Assembly (NCBI GenBank): GCA_963613665.1
Contig: CAVEAL010000012.1
Coordinates: forward strand, 7,736 to 71,735
Length of the DNA stretch: 64,000 nucleotides
Direction: 5' to 3'
DNA from: F23-B02 sp963613665
GTDB lineage: Bacteria > Bacillota > Clostridia > Oscillospirales > Oscillospiraceae
The notes under the pieces were generated by a model. The model was not told the origin of the DNA. It saw only the letters and a program-made list of their open reading frames with translations, and did not search any database. Each line of letters opens with the position of its first letter. Within the stretch, counting starts at the first letter, position 1. This document shows positions 25,741-33,858 of this stretch, piece by piece. Position numbers and translations under genes: made by a program.

Positions 25741-26968
25741 TTTTTTCTCGCGCACGCAGCTGAAGGCTCTGTCGTGGTGGAGCGACGCGTCCCCCTACCG
25801 TGAGCTCGACGCCGTTATCTGCGACGGTGCGGTGCGCTCGGGCAAGACCCTGTGCATGGGCATATCCTTCGTCTGCTGGGCGATGCGGCGCTTTGACGGG
25901 CACAGCTTCGGCATATGCGGCAAGGCCAAAAGCAGCATAAGGCGCAATATGATAGAGCCGCTGCTGCCGGTGCTGCGCGACATAGGCTTTACGGTGCGCG
26001 ATCTCGTCTCCAAGGGCCTTATCGAGATAAGCTACCGCGGACGGCAAAACCGCTTTTATCTTTTCGGCGGCAGGGACGAGAGCTCAAGCTCGCTCATTCA
26101 GGGAGTGACGCTTGCCGGCGCGCTGCTCGACGAGGTGGTGCTGATGCCGCGCTCCTTTGTCGAGCAGGCCTGCGCAAGATGCTCCGTCGCTGGGAGCAAG
26201 CTGTGGTTCAACTGCAACCCCGAGAGCCCGCAGCACTGGTTCTACCGCGAGTGGATACAGAGAGCCGACGAGCGCAGGGCGCTGTATATCCACTTTACGC
26301 TTGAGGATAATCCCTCGCTGTCAAAGAAGATAATAGAGCGCTATAAGCGGATGTACAGCGGCGATTTTTACCGGCGCTTCATCCTCGGCCAGTGGGTGCT
26401 GCCCGAGGGCAGGGTGTATGACTTCTTTACCGAGGATATGCTCTGCGGCACGCCGGATGAGTGCTGCGAGTACATAGTCTCCTGCGACTACGGCACGAAA
26501 AATCCCAGCTCCTTCGGCCTGTGGGGCAGAAGCGGCGAGACATGGTACCGCCTGAGGGAGTATTACTATGACGGGCGCAGGGAGGGACGGCAGAAAACAG
26601 ATGAGGAGTACGTCGCAGCGTTGACGGAGCTGTGCGGCGGCATAAGTCCCCGCCGCGTAATCGTCGATCCCTCGGCGGCAAGCTTCATCGAGGCGCTCTC
26701 CCGCGCAGGCTTTCGCGTTGAAAAGGCCGAAAACGACGTTCTGCGCGGCATACGTCTGACGGCCTCGTATCTCAAAAGCGGACGCATACGCATCTGCCGC
26801 GGCTGCGACGATGCTCTGCGCGAGTTCTACAGGTATCGCTGGGACGAAAAAGCCGGTAAGGAGACACCCTTGAAGCAGCACGATCACGCAATGGACGATA
26901 TCCGTTATTTTGCCGCAGGCATCTCAAAACTCACACAGCCGCTCGGCGCTGCGTGGGTAGAAAGGTAG
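25730..26968 (+). CDS. Phage terminase large subunit
   Basis: A 412-residue DNA-packaging motor. The ATPase has Walker A GAVRSGKT (residues 33-40) and Walker B ALLDEVVLM, with FNCNPESPQHWFY as the coupling segment. The nuclease part keeps its acidic residues in SCDYGTKNPSSF, VDPSAASFIEAL and HAMDDIRYF, so both activities look intact. The length is normal for this PBSX-like group. The start at 25730 (MSFDFFSRTQL) overlaps the preceding gene by 11 bases, and the portal gene follows after four bases. Confidence 0.93.
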   Translation: MSFDFFSRTQLKALSWWSDASPYRELDAVICDGAVRSGKTLCMGISFVCWAMRRFDGHSFGICGKAKSSIRRNMIEPLLPVLRDIGFTVRDLVSKGLIEISYRGRQNRFYLFGGRDESSSSLIQGVTLAGALLDEVVLMPRSFVEQACARCSVAGSKLWFNCNPESPQHWFYREWIQRADERRALYIHFTLEDNPSLSKKIIERYKRMYSGDFYRRFILGQWVLPEGRVYDFFTEDMLCGTPDECCEYIVSCDYGTKNPSSFGLWGRSGETWYRLREYYYDGRREGRQKTDEEYVAALTELCGGISPRRVIVDPSAASFIEALSRAGFRVEKAENDVLRGIRLTASYLKSGRIRICRGCDDALREFYRYRWDEKAGKETPLKQHDHAMDDIRYFAAGISKLTQPLGAAWVER

Positions 26969-26972
26969 GAAT

Positions 26973-28124
26973 ATGAAACTGTTTTCAAAACAAAAGACGG
27001 CAGCACCGAGGGTACAGCTGCGCAGCACGGAGACTCATCCGTTCGGCCTTATCGACAGCTATGTGCCGCTCGGCAGTGCGGAAACGAGGCTTTACCGAAT
27101 GATCCGCGAGGCGGTGCCGGTGGTGGATGCGGCGATACTCAAGATCGTCAGGCTCACCGGCGGCTTCGAGGCCCGCTGCGCGGATAAAAAAGCCGAGCGC
27201 GAGCTCAACGAGTTTATCCGCACCGTACCTGCCGGCAGAGGTCAGACGGGGCTGGAATGCTTCCTCGCCGCGTACCTCGACTCAATGATAACCTGCGGCA
27301 GAGCCGTGGGCGAGATCGTCGTAAACGGCAGCCGAGATATTGCGGCGGTGCTCTGCGGAAACGTTGCCGACGTGCAGATACGCGAGGGAAAAACCCCGCT
27401 CGACTTTGAGCTCTGCGGAGTTTCGGACACCGGCTGCGCCGTGCCCTTCAGGTATCAGAATCTTCTGCTGTTTACGCCATTCAATCCCGAAGCCGATTCG
27501 CCCTACGGCGTTTCGATGCTCAGAAGCATGCCCTTCCTGTGCGGGATACTGCTGAAGATATATCAGTCGATAGGCATCAACTGGGAGCGCGCCGGAAATG
27601 TGCGCTTTGCGGTGGTCTACAAGCCCCAGGGCGACGCCATCGACAGATTTTCCGCTCAGGAACGGGCGCAGCAGATAGCCTCGCAGTGGTCGGAAGCCAT
27701 GCAGAGCGGAAAGTGCGGCTCGGTGCGCGACTTCGTGGCCGTGGGCGATGTGGACATAAAGGTCATAGGCGCGGACAATCAGATACTCGACAGCGAGGTG
27801 CCCGTGCGCCAGATACTCGAGCAGCTCATCGCGCGTACCGGCATACCGCCGTTTCTGCTGGGACTCAACTGGTCAACGACCGAGCGCATGAGCGCACAGC
27901 AGGCAGATCTCATGACAAGCGAGCTGAATGCCATCCGCCGCTCGGTAACACCCGTTATCGAGAAGATCTGCCGCCTGTGGCTCGGTATGCACGGCTACGC
28001 GACCACGCTCGATATCGAATGGGAGACCATCAATCTTCAGGACGAGATCGAGGAGGCCAAGGCTGCGCTGTATCTTGCGCAGAGAGACAAAATTTATTGG
28101 GAAGAAGGTAAAAAGCAGGAATGA
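26973..28124 (+). CDS. Phage portal protein
   Basis: A 383-residue portal-type protein, which forms the dodecameric ring through which DNA enters the head. Recognisable pieces are RMIREAVPVVDAAILKIVRL, a central FNPEADSPYGVSMLRSMPF and YQSIGINWERAGNVRFAVVY segment, and LIARTGIPPFLLGLNWSTTE then ELNAIRRSVTPVIEKI, as in PBSX XkdE-like and SPP1-type portals. It is somewhat short (400-500 is usual). Its TGA overlaps the protease ATG by four bases. Confidence 0.88.
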   Translation: MKLFSKQKTAAPRVQLRSTETHPFGLIDSYVPLGSAETRLYRMIREAVPVVDAAILKIVRLTGGFEARCADKKAERELNEFIRTVPAGRGQTGLECFLAAYLDSMITCGRAVGEIVVNGSRDIAAVLCGNVADVQIREGKTPLDFELCGVSDTGCAVPFRYQNLLLFTPFNPEADSPYGVSMLRSMPFLCGILLKIYQSIGINWERAGNVRFAVVYKPQGDAIDRFSAQERAQQIASQWSEAMQSGKCGSVRDFVAVGDVDIKVIGADNQILDSEVPVRQILEQLIARTGIPPFLLGLNWSTTERMSAQQADLMTSELNAIRRSVTPVIEKICRLWLGMHGYATTLDIEWETINLQDEIEEAKAALYLAQRDKIYWEEGKKQE

Positions 28125-29014
28125 AGATCATTAAGGACGGCTCGGCGTCGGGCTCGGAGTGCACGGCGCAGGAGCTTCAGGCGATAAACGCCTTTGCAAA
28201 GACGCAGCTCGGCGCAGACGAGGTATACACCTTTCAGGTGCTGCTGTGCGACAACGAGGTAGACCGCGACTTCGAACGCTTTTCGGTATCGACGCTCCGC
28301 GAGCTCGGCGAGCTTTTCGTCGGCGCGACCGGTATCTGCGACCACGACTGGCGCAGTGAAAACCAGGTCGCGCGCATCTACAGAACGGAGCTTGTCACCG
28401 AAAAGAGCAGGACGACCTCCTGCGGAGAGGCCTACGTCTATCTCAAGGGCTTTGCCTATATGCTGCGCACCGAGGCAAACGCCGAGCTCATCGCACAGAT
28501 CGACGGCGGCATAAAGCGCGAAACGAGCATAGGCTGTTCGGTCGCGCAGAGCATTTGCAGCATCTGCGGCGCACCGATCGGTGAATGCAGCCACGAAAAG
28601 GGAAAACTCTACGGCGGCGAGAGATGCTGCGCCGTACTCACGGGCGCGGTGGATGCATACGAGTGGAGCTTCGTCGCCGTTCCCGCGCAGAGAAGTGCGG
28701 GCGTTATAAAAAGCTTTATCGAAAGCGAGGCCGGACGCAGCTACAGAGCAGAGTTCAACGCGTTGGAAAAATCGGCGCAGCTGGGCATGAAATATCTCGA
28801 CGGCCTGCGCTCGGAGGTGCTGCGGCTGTGCCTCGTGTGCGACGAGAAAATGCACCCGGCGCTTGAAAAAAGCGTTCTTCTCATGGAGGAGCCGGAGCTG
28901 CTGAAGCTCAAAGACGCCTTTGAGGACGCGGCAGCGAAGCTCTATCCGCCGCTGACCCAGCTTCCGGGCAGGGGCGAGGTCACCGCGTTTTCCGGTGAAG
29001 AATACATTATTTGA
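28121..29014 (+). CDS. Prohead protease-like protein with zinc ribbon
   Basis: A 297-residue protein whose first half matches the HK97-type prohead protease fold: DNEVDRDFERFS, the candidate catalytic His in GICDHDWRSENQVARIY (His75), and the candidate Ser in GIKRETSIGCSV (Ser136). A CxxC...CxH zinc ribbon (CSICG, CSHEKG) follows, then DAYEWSFVAVPAQ. The C-terminal 100 residues are helical and could be an attached scaffold. It lies between portal and capsid genes, the normal place. The catalytic reading is inferred from motif positions. Confidence 0.8.
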   Translation: MKIIKDGSASGSECTAQELQAINAFAKTQLGADEVYTFQVLLCDNEVDRDFERFSVSTLRELGELFVGATGICDHDWRSENQVARIYRTELVTEKSRTTSCGEAYVYLKGFAYMLRTEANAELIAQIDGGIKRETSIGCSVAQSICSICGAPIGECSHEKGKLYGGERCCAVLTGAVDAYEWSFVAVPAQRSAGVIKSFIESEAGRSYRAEFNALEKSAQLGMKYLDGLRSEVLRLCLVCDEKMHPALEKSVLLMEEPELLKLKDAFEDAAAKLYPPLTQLPGRGEVTAFSGEEYII

Positions 29015-29036
29015 TATCAGATCAGGAGGATAAGAA

Positions 29037-29381
29037 ATGAAAGTAAGTTTTGAAGGCATCGGAGAGCAGGTGCTCTCCTTCGGCAAGGAAAGCGGCGTCG
29101 AAAAAGGCTCACTGGTGAAAATGAGCGCAAACAGCACCGTCAAGGCCTGCTCGGCGGGCGACCGCTTCATGGGCGTGTGTATCTCCGCGGGCGACGCGTT
29201 TGCCGAGATAAAGACCGCGGGCTACGTTGAACTCGGCTACACCGACACGGCTCCCTCCGTGGGCTACGCATCGCTTGCCGCGAGCACGGACGGTAAGGTA
29301 AAGGCCGTCAGCTCCGGCGGCGCACAGTACCTCGTCGTCAAGGTAGACACCGCCGCCGCTGCGGTCGGCTTCATAATGTAA
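29037..29381 (+). CDS. DUF2190-like capsid decoration protein
   Basis: A 114-residue Gly/Ala-rich beta protein (VEKGSLVKMSANSTVKACS, then GDRFMGVCISAGDAF and KAVSSGGAQYLVV). This is the look of DUF2190 proteins, which sit before capsid genes and are thought to be head-decoration or cement proteins. AGGAGG precedes the ATG. It is followed after 13 bases by the major capsid gene. Confidence 0.78.
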   Translation: MKVSFEGIGEQVLSFGKESGVEKGSLVKMSANSTVKACSAGDRFMGVCISAGDAFAEIKTAGYVELGYTDTAPSVGYASLAASTDGKVKAVSSGGAQYLVVKVDTAAAAVGFIM

Positions 29382-29394
29382 GGAGGATACGGAC

Positions 29395-30426
29395 ATGGCA
29401 TATAATTTCAACGAAATAAAGCTCGAAAAGGGCATGTATTCCGAGCGCGGCAGAAGCTTTGAGCAGACCCTCGAGGCGCTCGACCCCAACGAAAACTACA
29501 AGGGCACTCCCTACGAGGGGCTCGATGCGTTCCAGCGCCAGCTCAAGCGCTTTGATATCAAGGTGCGCGGCGCGGGCAGTGACGTTGTCGAAAAGTTTTT
29601 CTCGACCTCCGAGTCCGCGGTGCTGTTTCCCGAATACGTCTCGCGCAGCGTAAAGGCCGGTATGGAGGAGGGAAATATCCTGCCCTCTATCACCGCGACC
29701 GTCACCCGCTTTGACGGCATGGACTACCGCTCCATCTACTCTGCGGCCACCGAGGACGACAAGAGCCTGCGCTACGTCGGCGAAGGCGCTGCCATACCGC
29801 AGACCGAGGTCAGAGCGTCCGATCATCTGGTCAATCTGAAAAAGCGCGGCAGAATGCTCGTCGCATCCTACGAGGCCATCCGCTTCCAGCGTCTTGACCT
29901 GTTTTCCGTCATGCTCCGCCAGATCGGCAATCAGATCATGCGAATGCATCTTGAGGATGCCATCGACGTCATAAGAAACGGCGACGGCAACTCAAACGGC
30001 GCCGCGGCCTACGCCGTGGGCGATACGACGATCGGCGGCAGCGCCGGAAGCCTGAGCTACGGTGAGCTGCTGAATTTCTGGAACACCTTCGACCCCTATA
30101 CCATGAACACCATGCTTGCAGCTCCCGACGTGATGATGAAGATCCTCAGATGCTCGGAGTTCCAGAACCCGCTGTCGGGCCTGAACTTCCAGGGCACGGG
30201 CGAGCCCGGCAATCCTCTGGGCGCAAAGCTCATCCGCTGCTCGGCAATGCCCGCGGGCAAGGTCATCGGTCTGGACAAGGGCTACGCTCTTGAAATGGTC
30301 ACCGCGGGTGACGTCAGCGTCGAGTATGACAGGCTCATCGACCGCCAGCTCGAACGCGCCGCCATCACCAGCATCTCCGGCTTTGCGAAGCTTTACACCG
30401 AGGCTTCCAAGGTCCTGACCGTCTGA
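29395..30426 (+). CDS. Major capsid protein, HK97 fold
   Basis: A 343-residue capsid subunit. After a charged N-arm (about 1-80) comes FFSTSESAVLFPEYVSRSVK, the beginning of the E-loop region; then LRYVGEGAAIPQTEV, LKKRGRMLVASYEAIRFQRL (spine helix), MRMHLEDAIDVIRNGDG, and the A-domain YTMNTMLAAPDVMMKILR. SVEYDRLIDRQLERAAITSI is the closing part seen in PBSX XkdG-like capsids. No frameshift or deletion is evident. A hairpin without a T-run follows at 30438-30461, the largest gap in the cassette. Confidence 0.88.
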   Translation: MAYNFNEIKLEKGMYSERGRSFEQTLEALDPNENYKGTPYEGLDAFQRQLKRFDIKVRGAGSDVVEKFFSTSESAVLFPEYVSRSVKAGMEEGNILPSITATVTRFDGMDYRSIYSAATEDDKSLRYVGEGAAIPQTEVRASDHLVNLKKRGRMLVASYEAIRFQRLDLFSVMLRQIGNQIMRMHLEDAIDVIRNGDGNSNGAAAYAVGDTTIGGSAGSLSYGELLNFWNTFDPYTMNTMLAAPDVMMKILRCSEFQNPLSGLNFQGTGEPGNPLGAKLIRCSAMPAGKVIGLDKGYALEMVTAGDVSVEYDRLIDRQLERAAITSISGFAKLYTEASKVLTV

Positions 30427-30437
30427 TAAAAAATAAG

Positions 30438-30461
30438 GGGACGGGAGAAAACTCCCGTCTC
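30438..30461 (+). other. RNA hairpin after the capsid gene
   Basis: GGGACGGGAG and CTCCCGTCTC form a ten-base stem with an AAAA loop and no following T-run. In a polycistronic mRNA this could protect the 3' end of the capsid message, or mark a processing point, so that capsid protein exceeds the single-copy connector proteins. Confidence 0.6.
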
Positions 30462-30480
30462 CGCTTCAAGGAGGAAACCG

Positions 30481-30852
30481 ATGTCATATACGGATATGGA
30501 CATAGAAATGAAGGCGCTGAGCCTGCTCGGCGGCAATGTGCCCGACGAGGACGCCGTGATGCTGCGCACCGTCTGCACCGCCGCTGCCGCCGAGCTCGAG
30601 GGAAGACTGCGCCGCGGCGCCTGCACGGACGGGATATCGGAGCTTTTTACGACTGCGGCCGCCATGCTGGCGATATCCATGTACATGGAGCTGGGCGCTG
30701 CGCACTCCGGCGGAGTGAGCGGCTTTACGGCCGGAAAGCTCTCGGTGCAGCTCGGAGGAGCCCCGGCTGCGGCTCTGCGCAAAAGTGCCGAAGCTCTGCT
30801 GGGAGCGTATCTCGATACGGGCGGCTTTGAATTTGCGGGGGTGCAGGGATGA
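30481..30852 (+). CDS. Head-tail connector protein (adaptor-like)
   Basis: A 123-residue, mainly helical protein (DIEMKALSLLGGNVPDED, AAAELEGRLRRGACTDGISE, AAMLAISMYMELGAAHSGGV). The size, the helical character, the place right after the capsid gene and the following overlapping genes fit the gp6/gp15 adaptor family that docks below the portal. AAGGAGG precedes the ATG. It overlaps the next gene by four bases. Confidence 0.72.
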   Translation: MSYTDMDIEMKALSLLGGNVPDEDAVMLRTVCTAAAAELEGRLRRGACTDGISELFTTAAAMLAISMYMELGAAHSGGVSGFTAGKLSVQLGGAPAAALRKSAEALLGAYLDTGGFEFAGVQG

Positions 30853-31160
30853 CGGTGACGGCAAGACTGCTGCACGGCTGCGGCGAGAGCATAAGCATAG
30901 GCGCCGCCGAGGGCAGGGGCTTTATCTCCTGCCTCGACTCCGACGACGCTCAGATACATAAAACTCAGCTTGCGCCGGGCGTGACGAACAATTCAAAATA
31001 CCGCCTGATCACCGATACCGAGGCAATAGCCGAGGGCGACGCGGTGACTGCCGCAGGGCGCAGCTACATAGTCCTGCGCGTCGAGCCGGTGCGCATTTTC
31101 GGCGCATTTTCGCACAATGAGTGCATACTGAAGCTGAAAGGGGGCGCGGAAAATGCTTGA
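30849..31160 (+). CDS. Putative head-tail stopper/joining protein
   Basis: A 103-residue beta-rich protein (GFISCLDSDDAQIHKTQLAP, then LITDTEAIAEGDAVTAAGRS and YIVLRVEPVRIFG). The repeated turns of a short beta-barrel with the EGDAV-x-GRSYIVLRV pattern are typical of stopper proteins such as SPP1 gp16 or XkdH. The call rests mostly on order and length. It overlaps both neighbours by a few bases. Confidence 0.6.
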   Translation: MTVTARLLHGCGESISIGAAEGRGFISCLDSDDAQIHKTQLAPGVTNNSKYRLITDTEAIAEGDAVTAAGRSYIVLRVEPVRIFGAFSHNECILKLKGGAENA

Positions 31161-31623
31161 TGAGATAGCCTCCGGCGTAGCGCGGCTGCTTGAAAATGCG
31201 GGGATAAAGGCCGTGACGGCCTTCCCGGCAGCGGAATTTGACGGATCCGCGCCCTTTGTCTGCGTGGGGCTCAATGCGGCGCATCTGAGTTCGTCGGGAC
31301 TCGGAAATTACATAGGCGTGTGCAGCGAGGACGGGCGCGTTCGGGAAATGTACGGCGAAAAGGCCGAGCTCACGCTTGCGCTGGACGTGTACGCGAGGGC
31401 CTCGGAGAGCGAAGGCTGCTCAGAGCTTGCCGACCTTGCCCGCTGCGCCCTGTACGGAGTGGACGGCATGTCCGTCACGGAGTTTTCCTTCGGCGAGGTC
31501 AAATATGATTCCGACAGCCGAATGCTCCGTTCGCACTGCACGGTGAAGGCGAGCGCATATCTCGTGCGCGAAAAGCTCGGCAGCTCACTGTCGGGCATCA
31601 GTATAGGGGAGGCGTCGGTATGA
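31153..31623 (+). CDS. Putative tail completion/terminator protein
   Basis: A 156-residue protein with an N-terminal helix (MLDEIASGVARLLENAG) and then mixed alpha/beta with LTLALDVYARASESEGCSEL and SHCTVKASAYLVRE. This is the shape of tail terminators and XkdJ-like neck proteins: helix, strands, helix, strand pair. It overlaps its neighbours by eight and four bases. The function is inferred from context. Confidence 0.6.
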   Translation: MLDEIASGVARLLENAGIKAVTAFPAAEFDGSAPFVCVGLNAAHLSSSGLGNYIGVCSEDGRVREMYGEKAELTLALDVYARASESEGCSELADLARCALYGVDGMSVTEFSFGEVKYDSDSRMLRSHCTVKASAYLVREKLGSSLSGISIGEASV

Positions 31624-31991
31624 ACATGATAAAGGCCTTTTCCTCAAACACCGCAAGGGCCGGAGTTGACGGCGTTCCGCTTGCGGGCGTGACGCTTGCA
31701 GAGGAGTATGAAAGCCGCAGCGAATATCCCGTGCTCGGCTTCGGCGACTCCTGCCCGAGTGCGTACCTCACTTTTGACAGACGCTATGGCGTCGTCCTCG
31801 AGCGCGACACGGGTGTCGGCGACGGCGTGAGCTTTGAAAACGCCGGTACTTTTGAGCTGCAGCTCGGCGGCAGGATATACAGCGGCTGCCGCTGCATAGA
31901 GCTTGAACGGATAAGAAAGCCCGACGGCTCACAGAGAGAAAAAATAACGATCCGCGCACTTGAGCGGCAGGAGGCGGGAAGCAATGAATAA
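31620..31991 (+). CDS. Unknown beta-rich protein of the cassette (tail-tube candidate)
   Basis: A 123-residue protein predicted by eye to be mostly beta: GVPLAGVTLAEEYESRSEYP, then LERDTGVGDGVSFENAGTFE and LQLGGRIYSGCRCIELERI, with a charged end. It sits where PBSX has the sheath and tail-tube genes. A small tube-like beta sandwich is possible, but I see no diagnostic motif. It overlaps the 56-residue gene by eight bases. If it is not a tube, the particle has no tail tube at all. Confidence 0.5.
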   Translation: MNMIKAFSSNTARAGVDGVPLAGVTLAEEYESRSEYPVLGFGDSCPSAYLTFDRRYGVVLERDTGVGDGVSFENAGTFELQLGGRIYSGCRCIELERIRKPDGSQREKITIRALERQEAGSNE

Positions 31992-32154
31992 CGAGTGCGA
32001 GACGATCAATGTCCGCAGCTATACGGCTGACGAAAACGGGGTCAATTTCGACGAGCAGCAGCTTTTTGTCGTGCGGCGGCGCGATATGTCCTTTGTGTCG
32101 GACTACTTCCGCCGCGATGCACGCAGATACGACAACGGCTTTGAGCTTTATTAG
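31984..32154 (+). CDS. Small unknown protein of the cassette, 56 residues
   Basis: A charged 56-residue protein (ETINVRSYTADENGVNFDEQ, then QLFVVRRRDMSFVSDYFRRD). Its start at 31984 follows GGAGGCGGG and overlaps the preceding gene. It lies where tail-assembly chaperone and tape-measure genes would normally be found, but it is far too short for either. I do not recognise it. Confidence 0.55.
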   Translation: MNNECETINVRSYTADENGVNFDEQQLFVVRRRDMSFVSDYFRRDARRYDNGFELY

Positions 32155-32165
32155 GAGGGGTAAGC

Positions 32166-32735
32166 ATGCTTGCATCAATGCAATACCGAGATTTTGTGTG
32201 GCCTAACAACCCGAGAGTGTTCGAGGTCGAATACCGCCGCACGCTGCACAGCTATAAGCTGCCGTTTTCCGGCTATGTCGTGCAGGATCTGGGGCTTCAG
32301 AATAAGATCATACGCGGCGAGGGCGAATTCGTCGGCGTGCAGGCGTATGAAAACTTCCGCCGACTCGCCGCGCTTTTTGAGGAGAACAAGGGCGGCAGGC
32401 TCGTGCATCCCGTCTGGCCGGTGATGCGCGCGTATTTTGCAAAGCTGAGCCTGAAGCAGGAGCCCAAGGAGGACTATATAAGCTACAGCTTTGAATTCTG
32501 GGAGTATACCGGCAGCGCGTTCGAGGATGCCGCTGACGCCATAGACGACACCGATTACGGCAATCCTGCTGCCGACATAAGCCGCGTGCGATACTACTCC
32601 GCCGGAGAAAACGAGACCCTGCGCAGCATAGCGCAGTCCAAGGGGACCGCACTTTCTGTCCTGCAGGAGCTCAATCCCGATATAACGGATTCCGACGCCG
32701 TGATCTCCTACGGCAGGCTCATAAGGATAAGGTGA
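32166..32735 (+). CDS. Baseplate/tail protein with C-terminal LysM domain (XkdP-like)
   Basis: A 189-residue protein. Residues 1-130 (FVWPNNPRVFEVEYRRTLHS, then GEGEFVGVQAYENFRRLAAL and YISYSFEFWEYT) resemble the N-terminal domain of Mu DNA-circulation/XkdP-type tail proteins. Residues 142-188 are a LysM repeat (YYSAGENETLRSIAQSKGTA, LQELNPDI), a peptidoglycan-binding or assembly module. In PBSX, XkdP comes just before the hub gene, as here. AGGAGG precedes the ATG. Confidence 0.75.
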   Translation: MLASMQYRDFVWPNNPRVFEVEYRRTLHSYKLPFSGYVVQDLGLQNKIIRGEGEFVGVQAYENFRRLAALFEENKGGRLVHPVWPVMRAYFAKLSLKQEPKEDYISYSFEFWEYTGSAFEDAADAIDDTDYGNPAADISRVRYYSAGENETLRSIAQSKGTALSVLQELNPDITDSDAVISYGRLIRIR

Positions 32736-32739
32736 CGCG

Positions 32740-33672
32740 ATGAAGGGGTATATAACGGACAAAAACGGAGTGCAGACCGAGCTGCCGGAATTTTTATCAT
32801 GGGACGTGTGCCACGGCATGGGCGAGCCCTGCGACTGGTTCGAGGTGAGCTTTATCTACTACGCAGACCAGCTGCCGAAGCTGAGAGCGGCGTGCAGGTT
32901 CAGGGCGCTGCACAACGGCGGCGTCGTGTTCACGGGAGTTATCGACGAGTACAGCATCAGCATCGACGACAAGGGCTCTGTCGTGACTCTTTCCGGGCGC
33001 TCGGACGCGGCGCTCCTGCTCGATAACGAGCTTCCGGCTCGGAAATACGCGTCGCTGAGCAGCGCCGCCGCAGTGAGCGGCTTTGTAACGCCCTACGGCA
33101 TAAGCGGCTGTGTATCCGGCGCGGCAAAAACGCTGTACGGCTTTTCCGTCAGCACGGGCGAGAGCGCGTGGAGCGCACTGCAGCGCTTCTGCCGCTATGC
33201 ATGGAGCACAACGCCGTTTTTCGCAAAGGACGGAACGCTGATACTCAACGGCCGCGCGGGCGAGACGATAACGGTCGATGCCTCGGAGGACGCGGCGGGC
33301 ATTGCCATGTGCGACGAGCGCTACGGCATAATTTCTGACATTACCGTGAGAAACCGCGTCAGCGGCACGAGCTATACCGCATCGAACACCGAATTCGTAT
33401 CGCGCGGCGGCAAATGCCACCGGGAGCTGAGCGTTCCCAAAACGACCGGAGCGGATGCCGTGAGGTACACCGCCGAATATCAGATAGCCGAGTCGCAGCG
33501 CGGCAAACGCTGCGTAAAGCTCACGCTCACCAGGCAGTTTGCCTGCTTTCCCGGCGACCGTGTGAGCCTCACCGCGGCAAAGCTCGGCATAAGCGGTGTT
33601 TACACGGTCCTTTCGTCTCACTGCTGGGCCGACTCACTGAGCGCCGGAACCATCGTTGCACTGGAGGTGTGA
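32740..33672 (+). CDS. Baseplate hub protein (XkdQ/gpD-like)
   Basis: A 310-residue protein resembling phage late-control D and XkdQ hubs. It begins with a beta barrel (FLSWDVCHGMGEPCDWFEV), then RFRALHNGGVVFTGVIDEYS and ISIDDKGSVVTLSGRSDAAL, a LysM-like or split-barrel middle (SAWSALQRFCRYAWSTTPFF), and a C-terminal barrel (QFACFPGDRVSLTAAKLGIS). Such hubs plug the tail end and carry the spike. It lies after the LysM gene as in PBSX, and the spike-tip-like gene follows after two bases. Confidence 0.78.
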   Translation: MKGYITDKNGVQTELPEFLSWDVCHGMGEPCDWFEVSFIYYADQLPKLRAACRFRALHNGGVVFTGVIDEYSISIDDKGSVVTLSGRSDAALLLDNELPARKYASLSSAAAVSGFVTPYGISGCVSGAAKTLYGFSVSTGESAWSALQRFCRYAWSTTPFFAKDGTLILNGRAGETITVDASEDAAGIAMCDERYGIISDITVRNRVSGTSYTASNTEFVSRGGKCHRELSVPKTTGADAVRYTAEYQIAESQRGKRCVKLTLTRQFACFPGDRVSLTAAKLGISGVYTVLSSHCWADSLSAGTIVALEV

Positions 33673-33674
33673 GC

Positions 33675-33848
33675 ATGTGGCTATCCGAGATAAAAAGAAG
33701 GGGCGAGCAGTCGTCGGCGCTTCCTGACATAAGCGTGAACGCCGACGGAGATATAAATCTCGAAACTGCCGCCGCGAGCATCCGCATAAAAAACAGCGGC
33801 GAGATCGTCATCGAAGGCACTGTCACCGTAAACGGCCGGGCAATATGA
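33675..33848 (+). CDS. Short spike-tip-like protein, 57 residues
   Basis: A 57-residue protein, MWLSEIKRRGEQSSALPDIS followed by VNADGDINLETAAASIRIKN and SGEIVIEGTVTVNGRAI. The regular alternation of short strands with Gly/Asn turns is the C-terminal beta-helix style of baseplate spike proteins (gpV or gp45-like), with the OB domain missing. It is the last gene of the cassette, followed by a terminator. The longer open frame upstream (from 33414) overlaps the hub gene and is not used. Confidence 0.6.
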   Translation: MWLSEIKRRGEQSSALPDISVNADGDINLETAAASIRIKNSGEIVIEGTVTVNGRAI

Positions 33849-33858
33849 GCGTAAAAAA

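Noticed and set aside
33414..33848. A longer reading of the last cassette gene starting inside the hub gene
   Set aside because: The upstream part overlaps the hub coding sequence and is Arg/His-rich shadow; the spike-like protein begins at ATG 33675.
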